Origin: Cruorifilaria tuberocauda
Taxonomy: Eukaryota > Nematoda > Chromadorea > Rhabditida > Onchocercidae
Length of the DNA: 17,711 bases
Assembly: GCA_013365365.1 (NCBI GenBank)
Contig: JABVXU010000856.1
Coordinates: 1 to 17,711, forward strand
Direction of reading: 5' to 3'
The stretch's first letter is position 1, and each line of letters opens with the position of its first letter. The notes beneath the pieces are model-generated. The model saw nothing but the letters and a program-made list of their open reading frames with translations, did no database searches and had not been told where the DNA came from. Positions 1 to 10,389 of the stretch are shown here, one piece after another. Made by a program: the position numbers and the translations under genes.

Positions 1-819
1 TTTTTCTGAAAAAAAAATATATAAATTCATGATTTCTTTCTGAATTAAAAATATCGGAATAAAAACGAGCGGTTATATTTTTAAAATCTGAAAAAATTTA
101 TTGTTAAAGCAATAATAACATTGTATATTAATTTGTTCATGTATTTCCAATTAATTAATTTATTCAATGAACATTAATTTTATTTATTTATGATTAGCAC
201 AGAGAAGAATTGAATTGCTAAAGTGTTTCTAAACCAAATTATTAAACGTCTTCATTGAAACTATTTGGCGAAGGAAGATTTGTTGGAAGTGTAATAGTGA
301 GTCAGCTGACATTAAAGTGCTCATTTTTCCACTTCTATAGTCTGAGAAAACGATAAGAGAGGATTGGAGAGTTATTGCATGCTTAAGCAACAGTTCATCC
401 ATTAAGATTTGTTCATCTCAATGCTTGTATCTATCTGCTTTGAATTTTATCTTCATAATTGATTAAAATTATTGCAAGATTGGCTTTTAATATTTTTATG
501 GGTTTTTTTTCATTCTTTACCTTCCCCAAAATAAAGCAAATTATGGAAATGACGTTTCGTTTGCTATTCCTTCGAAGAATACGTTTGCACATGTAAATTG
601 TATCCTGTTTATGTTTTCCATTTTGGGAATCCAAAATTGCTTGATTTAGTGTAAAAAAGATTGATTATGTTGCAGTGGTGTGCTTATCATTTTTTTTATT
701 GCTTTTCACATGGAATTTATCGTGTTTGTTAGCTGTCACAAAGCTTAAGTTGTAAATTTCATATCAGAAAATATTCTAAATTTGCATAAAATGTAATCAC
801 TGCTTTTTTTTAGTTTCAG
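1..819. other. Upstream region of the Patronin gene, no coding exon seen
   Basis: This is AT-rich DNA with frequent stops in all frames. The only open stretch of any length is on the minus strand at 431-634. It is lysine- and isoleucine-rich, resembles no family I know and has no splice context, so I do not call it a gene. The segment probably holds the promoter and perhaps a non-coding 5' exon or outron of the gene that starts at 882. A TGAGTCA element at 298-304 overlaps a perfect 10-base palindrome, GTCAGCTGAC, at 301-310. It is the most binding-site-like string here. Confidence 0.5.
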
Positions 820-881
820 TGGACGAGTAGCTACACTCGTCAGTGTGTGGCTTCTTGCCGCCGTTGATACGAAGTGAAAGC
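811..881 (+). promoter_or_regulatory. Probable 3' splice site (cis or spliced-leader) and 5' UTR of the Patronin gene
   Basis: A T-run followed by TAGTTTCAG ends at 819, a strong nematode-type acceptor 62 bases before the ATG at 882. Nematode genes commonly receive a spliced leader at such sites. It could equally be the 3' end of an intron from an upstream non-coding exon, and the sequence cannot separate the two. The 5' UTR 820-881 contains a small inverted repeat, CGAGT with ACTCG, near its start. Confidence 0.5.
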
Positions 882-3800
882 ATGGAGGAACCTTTACCCG
901 GGATCATTCCTATCAACTGTTATAATGTCGAAAAGGTTCATCTATTACAATATTTCATATCTCGATTAAAATTAACAGTTATGAATATTTTCAGTTCTCA
1001 CATTAATTAGTTGATTTGTGTTGCGGTTGCATTTGATCTTTAATCAATGTGTTTTTTTTTTTTTAGAATAAAAAGTTCTATAGCTGGATGGGATGATAAG
1101 GAAACACTGCAGTACTGTCGGGTTTAAAATTAATTAAACTAGCAGTCGTTCATTTACAACAAATAGTTTATTACCGATGATCCAAAAAATAAGATATTTA
1201 GATGTTTCCAGAGGTTCTTGCTCTTTAATTATCTAAGTGTAAATTTTGCTGTAGTAAAAATATTTAAGGGTAAATTAAGTGCATCGGTGAAATGGTTGAT
1301 TGGATGTGTTTACGGAAGTACAGCTCCTGACCTTTTAGTGAAACCGATCAAAGAGAACAGCAATGTTAGTATCTTCCGTTATGTTTGCTTAGGAAGGGAA
1401 TTTTTATCCTTGATGAAGTTAAAGCGAAATATAATTTGAATAACTATAATTAGTGTAATAAGTTTAGAATCTCGCAATTTTATAACATTTTTGGTGGCAA
1501 ATTAAATTAAAATTAAATTTTAAGAAGATTAATCTTTTGAATAATATTAAATCCAAATTGTGGCATTTCAGTTAACTGGATTCTTTCTAGTTGTATGATA
1601 AAATGATTTTTGAATTTGTTTTCTTATAATTTCAAAAAATTCTTATTTTCAGAATACTTTCCAGCTGGAAGCAGCCGTAGTGACGGGTTTAACCAATGCA
1701 TCATTGTATAGTAATGCTGCTGCTAAAATATTCAAGGATCAAAGTCTTCTTAATGTAAGCTATAGAAATAATATTGTCTTCAAAATTAAAGATTCTTGAT
1801 AGCTTACTGCTGTTTTTTTTTTGAAATGTTATAGTCATATCCGAGGTCCAGTTTCCCTTCAAATCTTGGAAACTAAAAGCACATTGCAATAATGTGTTTC
1901 TGACTCATATTCATTCTTCGTAATTTCTGTTTCATTCTTTTTCACTGCATTCTGTACTTTTTTCTACTACTAGAAATTGATATATTTCCTTAGATTTCGG
2001 GAGCTGTATTATCTTGCAGGTGATAACAGCTTCATTAGCTATTTGATGAATGCAAATCCTCCTTCATTCTACTTTTATGAAAATGTCATAAAATTTCAGA
2101 AGTCGCATAATATTGTACTTCGAGCTTTGGCAAACCACTCGATTCCAATTACATTATCCGGAGAAGAAGCGAATATCAACGAGGCAATGTTGTCATCCGT
2201 TCAACCTTTTCATCAGGTGATATTTCTTGAGTTATTATTAAGTCTTTGATTTATTCAAGTGGCTTTTATTTGGAGCATACTTGTGGAAAAATAGCATTTC
2301 ATCATTCACTTGAAAACTTCCAATTTTTCAGGCTGCCCATCTGGCAATAATGGATTCATTAATGATTGCACATATGCGGTCTATTATTACGATTGATAAA
2401 GTGGTAGAAGCTGTACAGTAAGTGAATTTTTTTATAATACAGCAAAAAATTACTTCTTCCAGCTTAAAACGGAATCATAGTCTGTTTTATTAATGAACGG
2501 ATTAAACATAAATCTCTGTCGCGTTGATTTTTATTTTTAATGCGAAAAGAGGAATTTATCTAAACAACGATTGTTTGAGTATTGATAAAATTTGTAGAAT
2601 AACAATTAACTGTATGTTGTAGCATACATTTTGAGAATTAGAAAATTTTTTTCATTGTTCTCCTTTCTCTGATCATATATATATCTGATCGTATATTTGC
2701 ACTAAAAATAGTACCATGAGAAAATAAATAAATGAAATATGCATTATATATACAGGAATTACACTACGGTTGATAAACGAGAAGAACCAATGGATAGTGT
2801 TGATGCTTTGCTGTTTTGGATCAATAAAATTTGCTTACTTGTACGGGATGATATGGAAAAGTTTGCTATGATGAATAAGAATTCTAGAGAACAATGTTAG
2901 CGTTATTTTCTTCGGCAAAATTTTCTGTACTAATTTGAGATAGAGATAATGAATATGATCATTGCAAATCTTAAAAATTTTTCATAAAATCATGAAAGGG
3001 TTTTAATTTTTAGAAATAGTGGGTTTACTAAGTTGTCTTAGGTAGAAAAAGGATGTGAAATTTTAATATTTTCAATGTATTAAATTTGGGAATTTTGCAG
3101 TGTTCTTTGTGTGTAATGTTTTCGAATGAAATAAATATAACTTATTTCTACTTTATAAATGTTTTCTCTCAAACTTTTCAAAAATTCTAGATGGATCAGT
3201 GGTAGTACCCGAAATGGAAGATCTCTATGAGGATATGTGTGATGGCGCCTGCATTTGTGCACTTGTTGGGTTTTATCGACCTAATGAAATGATCTTACAA
3301 GGCTTGTTTTTTTATTTACATTGTTTTGAAGTTCTCTTTTCTTTATCTTCAAAATATAGTTTGAAGAAATGTGTTCTTCTTGTATATTTGATTGGAATGA
3401 TTGGAAGAGCTGAATAAGAGTAGTGTTATTCTAATATTTCTTTTAGACATTTGTTTCAATGATCCAATGAGTCTTGCTGATTGCCAGTACAATTTAATAC
3501 TTCTCAGGCAAATTATTTTTCTTCTGTTTTTGATTTAGGCTTTTATCATTTTCGTCAAGTTTCTAGTTGAAGTTTAGACTTCGCTGCAACTGAGGACTAG
3601 ATTATTCTTGCAACTTAAGCCTGGAGTATTTCTTTTGACTTGAATTGGAATTATCTTCGTGATCTATATTTTCATTGTTCACAAAGGTTAATTGAAGTAG
3701 TTAGAAGCAATTCATGTGTAGCATTGTAGTTTTGGAAAGCTGTTTAATATTTTCTCTGTCATTTTGTCGAGATATCCGCATGTAAAATATTTTAGGAAGT

Positions 3801-6800
3801 TCTGTTCTCGTTTATCATGGAATCCATTTCATTTCGAAATTGAAGATATCTTATATCTTCATGAAAGTTTGCAGCCAAATGTAAACGCCTTTTTAGCTGA
3901 TCTTTTTCAAATTTTCGAAGGAAATGGCACAAAAAGTGGTAAGAAATTTCCTTGAACATTTTATCTGAAAAAAATCTTCCTGCTATTACAGAGTTGAGAT
4001 CAATTTGTTTCCTTTCTTACAGTTGCAAGTCCTGTCGAACCCTCAACTGCACCTATACGTGCAAGATATTTCGTACCAGTGAATGGAATACCTGATTTGC
4101 GATCTCAGACTGCTCCAAATAATGCGCTTAATCAATTTAGATCTCGTTTTCAGTCGGAAATACCACGAAGTGAGCTAATATCATATTCACTGCTTTTGAC
4201 TTTTTTTTGAACTTATCAATGATACAAGTGATCTTATTTTGTAAATGTTCCTGGGAATCATTACTATTAATAGAATTAATCTAACAATCGTTGTTAAATC
4301 CATTCCAGTTCTGAAATTTCTTTCGCTGAATGGTTTTTTATTTCAGCATTTTCTGCAATGTCTTCGGATTCATTGATGACCAATCGGTGCATTTTCATCT
4401 CTTATGTCAAATATATTCTGATTTTTTCTTCGCCGTAAAAATTTATGAAAACTGCTCAAAAACATGAAAGCATGAAATGTCTTCGTCGATTTTCTATAGA
4501 ATTTATAAAAATCACTGATTACATTATCGGAAAACTGGTAAAACCTTTCAATAAAGTGATGACTGTTATGGTAGGAGAAAGCTTATGGGGATAAAAAAGT
4601 TTCAATATATCTTACTGATAAATAATAATGAGAACTATATAACAAAGACTAAAACAATCGTACTTCGTTTAACTTATAAATACTTTTATGGATGTTGTTT
4701 GTGGATTGAGTTTTTACTCTGACCTTTTTTCTTGTTTAAAAACGTTTTCTGTTGCTTTATGCACTTTTGGAATTGTAGCTCGGGTGAATCAGTGAAACAT
4801 CATTACCAAAAGAATTTCGTTGGTCCTAAAACCAATTTTAGTGAGTTGGTAAGTAATATGTTTTGTTATATTTTTTTTGTGTATTATTGAAGAAGGGCAA
4901 GTAACTCAAAGTTCAAAAGTTACTGAAAGACATTTTACGAAACGTGAGGATGTTTGAACAATTATCTTAATTAAGTTTCCGAAGATTTTGAGAAATAAAT
5001 TAATAGGTATTTGGCTATTATCTCCGTAATTAAATATGAAACATTTTTTGCTGTTATTTGAGAATTATATATTTACAGTTCTTTAAATATATTAAATCTT
5101 AGATGCAATGTGGCGATCGTGTTGGTGGTGTGAGTGGTTTTCCGCAAGGAGGAACATACATTCGTAGTGATTCAATGCCAGCTGCAAGTATACGTTTGGC
5201 ATTGGAAGAAAAGCGGCGTGAACATGAAAAAAGGCGTTATTTAGAGACGTACGTGTTAGGATAACACAATGTAAATTACGGTTGCGCAAAGAGCGCAACT
5301 TTTTGTTGTGAATAAAAATTAGCATATTGCCATATCCCGTACCTTCCACCTATGAGAGAGTGAGATTTCATAGTCCGTAAGAGAAAGCTCTAGTTCTTGG
5401 TTAGTGCAAAATTTCTTGTAGAACTTCTTCAAATTTCTGTTTTTGAAAACTTTTCAAAGATTTTTTTCATGGAAATTATTTTTTCAGGAATCAGAGTGAG
5501 TCAGAGCGCGTTCAGAAACAGAAAGATGCATTTTTCACACTTATGCAGCGTTTGGAAAAAGTATTATATTATTTTGAGTTTAAATATGGTATTGATAGAT
5601 CTTTCCTTTTAATTTGGTTGAGGAACATGTTATGAAACGGTAATCAAATAATAAGCCTGAAATAGAACATGTATAAGAAATGACTTCGATTAGCCATCTT
5701 TCCTGTGAGTGTGAATTTGTAGTACGTTGCACTTCGTGAGGGATATTTTTTAATTTTACCTTAATTTAGTATTTTAATACACACAAAGGTTTCTTTTTTA
5801 TATTTTCCAGAAATGTATCTTTCGAGAACAAGTGAATTATTTTCAGATTAAAAAACAATAATTCAATGATGATAATTTATAAGATCAAGTTTCAAATTAG
5901 TTAATTTGCAGGGTCCCGATGCACGGTCACGTGCAGCAAGTGAAATAGGTAACTCACATGCACATGAATCACAAGAATTATCTTTTTTAAAGGAAACTGT
6001 TCAGGATTTAAAGGTAGTTAATAGCATTTTATTATTTATTTCAAGTTTATTTCATTTTTTTTTCTCTTCTTCTTCTTATTTACTTTGTTTATTTTATTCA
6101 TAGAAACGACTTCAAGAGATGTCGGTACAGCAAGAACATTTAAGTCGTCAGGTGGATGAACAACGTCAAATGACACACGCCATTTCTCAACCTGCCATCC
6201 ATACAGGTATTTTTAATTCCTTTTTCCTTATTACATCTTTGATTAAATTTTGCCATTTCCTTAATAACTGAGGCAGTCATACAATTTTTAAGCAGTATAG
6301 ATTTTTGCAATAGGCTGCTAATAATAGAATTTTTCCCGATATCGAATATTTTACCTGCTGCGATATGAGAGGCAAATTTTGGGATTTCTTTCTGAATCTC
6401 TTCAGCTGAGTTAATACAGATTACAGCAACAAAATCATCTCTTTTGCCCTCGAGATAACAGTTTCCGAGAGTTCCGTAATTACGCTTGTTTAAAATTTTA
6501 ATGGAAATATTTTTGCTGTTATTCTTGCAGAATTCGGTTTGGTGAATGAGTCAAATCATGTGATCAATAGTTCTTATGCAACTTTACCACATAATGCGAT
6601 AACATCGATGCATCAAGCACAGCAGCATACCTATGCAACACCTTATATGACTCCTGTAGAACCACAATTATTCGGACAGCCTACGCATCAGCTATCGGAT
6701 CAAAATCAATCATTCGCTGTTCATACGCTGCAGGTGCAACTTTCAAAATTCATATTTTCGAAAAATTTTAATTCCAATGATTTAGTTATTTACTGTTTCT

Positions 6801-9800
6801 AGCTTAGACGCCACCCATTAAACATTAAATTAAACTGCTTTATTTATGTTTAGATTTCTTGCTCTAACTGATTTAAAATTTTTGTTTCCCACTTGGTCTT
6901 ATTGATATTGTAATGCTGAAATGATCGGTTCAGATGCCTTTAAATGGATATTCCAACCAACCAGACTATCAATCAACAGTGCCTGTTTATGCTTCCCATG
7001 TTGTTCCTAGTTCTCAACTACCAACACCACAGTATCAGCTGAACCTGGATGGTACATATGTTTTGCATTCGCAAGATACTGGTGCGAATCCTGTTGTTGG
7101 CTCATCATTTATGCTTAATAATGCTGTTGCAAATTCAGCTGCGGTTGCAAACAATACATTTCGGCTTCATCGAAATAATGTGAGATTTTATCTCAATTAT
7201 CGTTCATCGTACATTTCGATGCGAATTGTTTAGACACAGTTTTTAATCGTTCATCATTAGTTTTCTATTTGTGTATAACTTTGTTGCAGGCGTCGTCCAG
7301 TCGTTTGGATCCATCACTTGAAATAAATCGTAATTTGACTAACTGGGGACTCACTTACAAAGCTGGGCAGACAATGCGGCCTCAACGTCGTACTTGGGAT
7401 AATAAAACATTTGCGAAAAGTGAAATGGATCTATCGAATCAACCACAATTCCAGCCAGCAGTTCCGTCACACTTGCAAGTAGCATAAGCTTTCTTTTTTT
7501 TTATTGACTTAATTCAATGTAGCGGTTAACGTTTCGTTTCTTAAATTCTGAGCTGCCTAGTAAAAATTACTGATTTCAAAACTTTGATTTTATAGAATCA
7601 ATCGTCAGGAGCATCTGAAAATATAGACAATATTAAAATGCAGGAATCCATGCCCTTCCAACAACCTAATCTACCGCAACATATACACCAAGCTGATTTC
7701 GACTTTTATATTAAACAAAGTAATTTTTTTGCAATATTTTTAACATTCTTTTATTATTTTGGAAGTCATGTGAATTTATCATGTTTTTATATAGTTTTCA
7801 TAATTTTTATGTTGCGAATTGTTTAAAATTCTTTCTTCTTATACGCTTATGATCATCAAAAATTCCTTAGAATGAATTTAAAAATTCATTCCGTTAAGAG
7901 TGTTTACTAAAGAAGGAAGTATTTTCATATAATTTATGTTTTTTACATCCCAGATATTGTGACTCTTAGCTAATGAAATATATGTTTAATGCTGCAGAGG
8001 AAGATGATAAACCTGGACACCAACAAAGTCCACCAAAAGATCCCATTTCATCTCCAAATGCCGATGTACCCCCGCCACCGATAAATCGGAAGCTTTCATC
8101 TACACGTGCCTCACAATTCATTGTTGATGATGCAGCTGATAAACCTGTCATCAGCGTGGTTAGTTAATTTTTAGAACAGCTAATTCAATACTAAGTCCAT
8201 AGCTTAATTTTTTCAGTTTTTGCTGCATAGGACAATTTTAATCACTCATTTGTGATTATTTTTATCATTTTCATAAGTAATCTCTTCCTACATGAAATGA
8301 AGTTTGGTTAAAATCGTAACTGGGCGGAAATAACGACAATCAGAGTAAAAAAGTTGAGTCTTTGTTCCGGAAGTTTCAGTCCGAAAAGTAAACATTGTCT
8401 CATATTGATCGGCTAGAGCTATGCAATCCGAATTTAATTGAAAGATAATTTGAATGTATTAGAATATGCTGATAGTTTATTTATCATAGTGATTCGTTTA
8501 ATGTGATATTTTTACTACGGCGCTTTTGCCGACTGAACTGTTTTCAGATTAACGATGTTCTCCAGATTTCAATTTTCAAAATTCGACCGAAATTTCATGT
8601 TGAACCTTGTAATTTACAAATTTTCGCACTATTAATTTATAATTGTTTTGATTCTCTAGCATACTTTGTAGACACCTGAAATGGAAGCAAAACGTGAGGC
8701 GTTGTTAGCAAAGACCTTACGGCGTCGTGAGCAAATCGAACAAAAAGTAGGGGAAATTGAAGCGAAAAATGCCGAACGAAGACAAGCTGAATTGGAGAGG
8801 CAGGAGGCTGCTGAACAACGGAAGCGTGAACGCGAATTGCAAAGGTAATTTTTTCTTATATCTAGTTTTTTTATTGAACGTTATAAAGTAAAACAGGATA
8901 TTCACTTCACTTGTTTCATGTCAGGCAGAGAATATTAGATGATTATAAGCGTAAGAAGATGGAAAAAGAGTTGGAAAATAATGAAATACCCAATGGTCGA
9001 GGATATAGTCAACCACCCTTAACATCGCGGCCAAAAAGCACGGTAATGGTTTATATTATATTTTTGGAAAATATTATTCATAAAAAAATTCTTTTATTTA
9101 GCCATGTTAGTTTCATTTCCAGAGAGTTGTGGTATAAGAAGACAAAAAGAGGAAAGTACGGAAAAAAGCTAAAAGAGAGTAAACATAGGAATGAGCTTTT
9201 AAATGCTGAAGAATATAACTTTCCGTTTTCTTAATAGTATGGCTTTCAATTTCTGTCTTATTACACTTTGGTTGCTTGAGTTTGGAATAGTTTGAAATGA
9301 TAATTTTTTTTTGTCCTTTTTAAGATTGAAGGAATAAATCTACGAATGAAACGTTCAGGTCGACCTGCGAGTAGCTTCGAAGAAGGCGCTGTGCCGTCTT
9401 CAGTTCGTATTCCTGTACCAAGTACTGCTGAACCAAGTAAATGAGGCTGCTCATTTTTACATTATAGTTTTCCGCTACCATTTGCTAAATATTAAATAGG
9501 GTATTTATTTATCATTACCATTAGTTCAATAATTCCAATTGTAGCGCTGAAGCTTTTTTCCAAATATGTCCATAAGTCGAACCGGTCAATGATTATAAAT
9601 GCTTTGCAATATTCGGTATTTCCTGGAAGTGTTTGGGACAAACAGCGTGCTGAAGTAGGTTTTCTTGCTTTGAAGCTGCAACAAGACTGAATTGTGTATT
9701 GTTCATAGACTTGGAAATGGTCTATGTTACATTTTCATTTTTTTAAGATCACAGATTCTCTCAATTCTTTTCGGTCATCATCTATCGTTAATTTGATTAT

Positions 9801-10342
9801 TGCTAATGTTCCACAATGTCTTTTGGCGTAATTTTTGCCCTTAATTATTGCTGATAATTTCCAGGTACTTGGAGAACTAGCAAAAAGTGACAGCAAACAC
9901 TTTCTTTTGCTGTTTCGCGATCAAAAATGCCGCTATTTAGGCGCATATAGTTGGGATCAACAATCAGATACAGCTCATCGTATTCATGGAAGAGGTCCCA
10001 ATATTTGTCATGAGTCGATGATGCACCTTATGTTCAAGTATGCTTTTCTCTTCAATCCGTAGTAGCACATATTTCAAAATATAATGCCGGGACAGTTTGA
10101 AATGATTTAGAAATATGTTTGAATCAATGTGTAAGTTAAGATCGATTCATTATTGAAGTGCAGTTTTCTTGATTTGCCTTTCAGAAATTATTGTTTGCTT
10201 TTCTTTAAGATATGATTCGGGTGCAAAGAAATTTTCGCAGATACCGACGAAACATCTTTCGGCGACGATCGATGGTTTCACATTACAAGATCAATACATG
10301 CAGGGTCCGAAAATTCCACACAGTAATAGTATTAATAGGTAG
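882..10342 (+). CDS. ptrn-1: Patronin/CAMSAP family microtubule minus-end binding protein (27 exons, 1152 aa)
   Basis: Known role of the family: binds and stabilises free microtubule minus ends, supporting non-centrosomal arrays in neurons and epithelia. My in-phase exon model is 882-935, 1269-1364, 1653-1754, 1974-2216, 2332-2417, 2756-2895, 3191-3301, 3447-3507, 3796-3938, 4023-4169, 4347-4386, 4779-4848, 5103-5248, 5488-5560, 5912-6013, 6104-6206, 6531-6733, 6934-7179, 7290-7478, 7596-7719, 7998-8158, 8672-8844, 8925-9042, 9325-9436, 9545-9654, 9865-10037, 10210-10342 (TAG stop). Together these give 1152 codons. Layout: family-like N terminus (IIPINCYN, then KLSASVKWL), CH domain about residues 166-335, polar linker, coiled coil about 881-955, CKK about 1016-1148. 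The length fits the family. The ATG was chosen because it starts the family-like block just after a good 3' splice site. Exon 2 could instead begin at 1212. The introns over 300 bp (936-1268, 2418-2755, 4387-4778, 5561-5911, 6207-6530, 8159-8671) show no further convincing coding sequence. The family call is very sure; exons 1-4 are the least certain boundaries. Confidence 0.93.
3302..3446 (+). other. Intron 7 with non-canonical GC donor (GC-AG)
   Basis: Exon 7 ends CAAG at 3301 and the intron begins GCTTGT. The acceptor is TTTTAG at 3441-3446. The join makes the codon GAC, giving ILQ-DICFNDPMSLAD, which matches CAMSAP CH domains without a gap. The nearest GT donor, five bases on, shifts the frame and soon runs into a stop. 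Confidence 0.75.
3508..3795 (+). other. Intron 8 with probable GC donor (GC-AG)
   Basis: Exon 8 ends CTCAG at 3507 and the intron begins GCAAAT, a good donor apart from the C. The acceptor is TTTTAG at 3790-3795. Joining gives ILLRKFCSRLSW, the spacing seen in other CAMSAPs. An in-frame GT donor downstream (at about 3526) would insert six extra residues (QIIFLL in place of K's neighbours), so it is a possible but poorer alternative. Confidence 0.65.
5281..5299 (+). repeat. Perfect 7-bp hairpin followed by T-run, inside intron 13
   Basis: GTTGCGC and GCGCAAC flank a five-base loop AAAGA, and TTTTT follows at once. It has the shape of a bacterial intrinsic terminator but lies in a nematode intron, just after exon 13. 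No function is implied. Its GC content stands out from the surroundings. Confidence 0.5.
5912..8158 (+). other. Exons 15-21: polar, probably disordered linker of Patronin
   Basis: Residues about 505-880. The first two exons (505-572) are helical-looking and Q/E/K-rich (SFLKETVQDLKKRLQEM). From about 573 to 785 the chain is rich in N, Q, S, P, H, T and Y, with few charges, for example QAQQHTYATPYMTPVEPQLF and QPDYQSTVPVYASHVV. Residues 827-880 carry DDKPGHQQSPPKDP and a PPPP run. Few hydrophobic clusters occur, so disorder is expected. Linkers of this family are poorly conserved, so no partner can be named. Confidence 0.8.
8672..9042 (+). other. Exons 22-23: charged coiled coil of Patronin
   Basis: Residues about 881-977. 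The segment from EMEAKREALLAKTLRRREQI through RQRILDDYKRKKMEKELENN is dense in E, R, K, Q, A and L with no proline for about 70 residues. This is the typical coiled coil that precedes the CKK domain in CAMSAPs, thought to aid self-association. A serine/proline-rich stretch follows, leading to the CKK. Confidence 0.85.
9545..10342 (+). other. Exons 25-27: CKK domain of Patronin (microtubule minus-end recognition)
   Basis: Residues about 1015-1152. Landmarks are LFSKYVHKSNRSMIINALQY, then SDSKHFLLLFRDQKCRY, a GRGP turn, MMHLMFKYDSGAKKFSQIP and KHLSATIDGFTLQDQYMQ. These match the CKK (CAMSAP1, KIAA1078, KIAA1543) domain end to end. In the family this domain sits between tubulin dimers near the minus end. 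The protein ends 8-10 residues after the domain at TAG 10340-10342. The final codons AATAG|GTAGTC could also serve as a splice donor, so a longer tail is not excluded. Confidence 0.93.
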
Positions 10343-10383
10343 TCTTCCAAATAATCCAAAACTTTATTTTTCATCATTATTGA

Positions 10384-10389
10384 AATAAA
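10384..10389 (+). promoter_or_regulatory. Probable poly(A) signal AATAAA of the Patronin gene
   Basis: This is the first canonical AATAAA after the stop, 42 bases downstream, the usual distance for a short nematode 3' UTR. Confidence 0.6.

Larger units (their letters stand above)
2332..3938 (+). other. Exons 5-9: CAMSAP-type calponin-homology (CH) domain
   Basis: Residues about 166-345 of the product. Landmarks in order are an AHLAIMDSLMIAH helix, a DKVVEAVQ segment, DALLFWINKICLLVRDD (matching the FWINK core of CAMSAP CH domains), MEDLYEDMCDGACICALVGF (the LEDL-DG-A signature), DICFNDPMSLADCQYNL, and QPNVNAFLADLFQIFE, which closes the domain. In the family this domain is divergent from actin-binding CH domains, and its role differs between members. 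The reading frame is continuous through five exons only if introns 7 and 8 use GC donors. Confidence 0.9.

Noticed and set aside
431..634. Minus-strand 67-residue open frame upstream of Patronin
   Set aside because: Lysine/isoleucine-rich composition expected from AT-rich DNA, no splice or start context and no recognisable motif.
1067..1150. Possible extra Patronin exon after T13AG at 1066 (NKKFYSWMG)
   Set aside because: It runs into a stop after nine codons and does not match CAMSAP; joining exon 1 to 1269 keeps the family alignment.
5092..5349. Minus-strand 85-residue open frame
   Set aside because: It is the antisense of Patronin exon 13, which has family-like coding and good splice sites on the plus strand.
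8717..8905. Minus-strand F/L-rich open frame with membrane-like composition
   Set aside because: It is the antisense of the K/R/E-rich coiled-coil exon 22 of Patronin; such antisense frames look hydrophobic by base composition.
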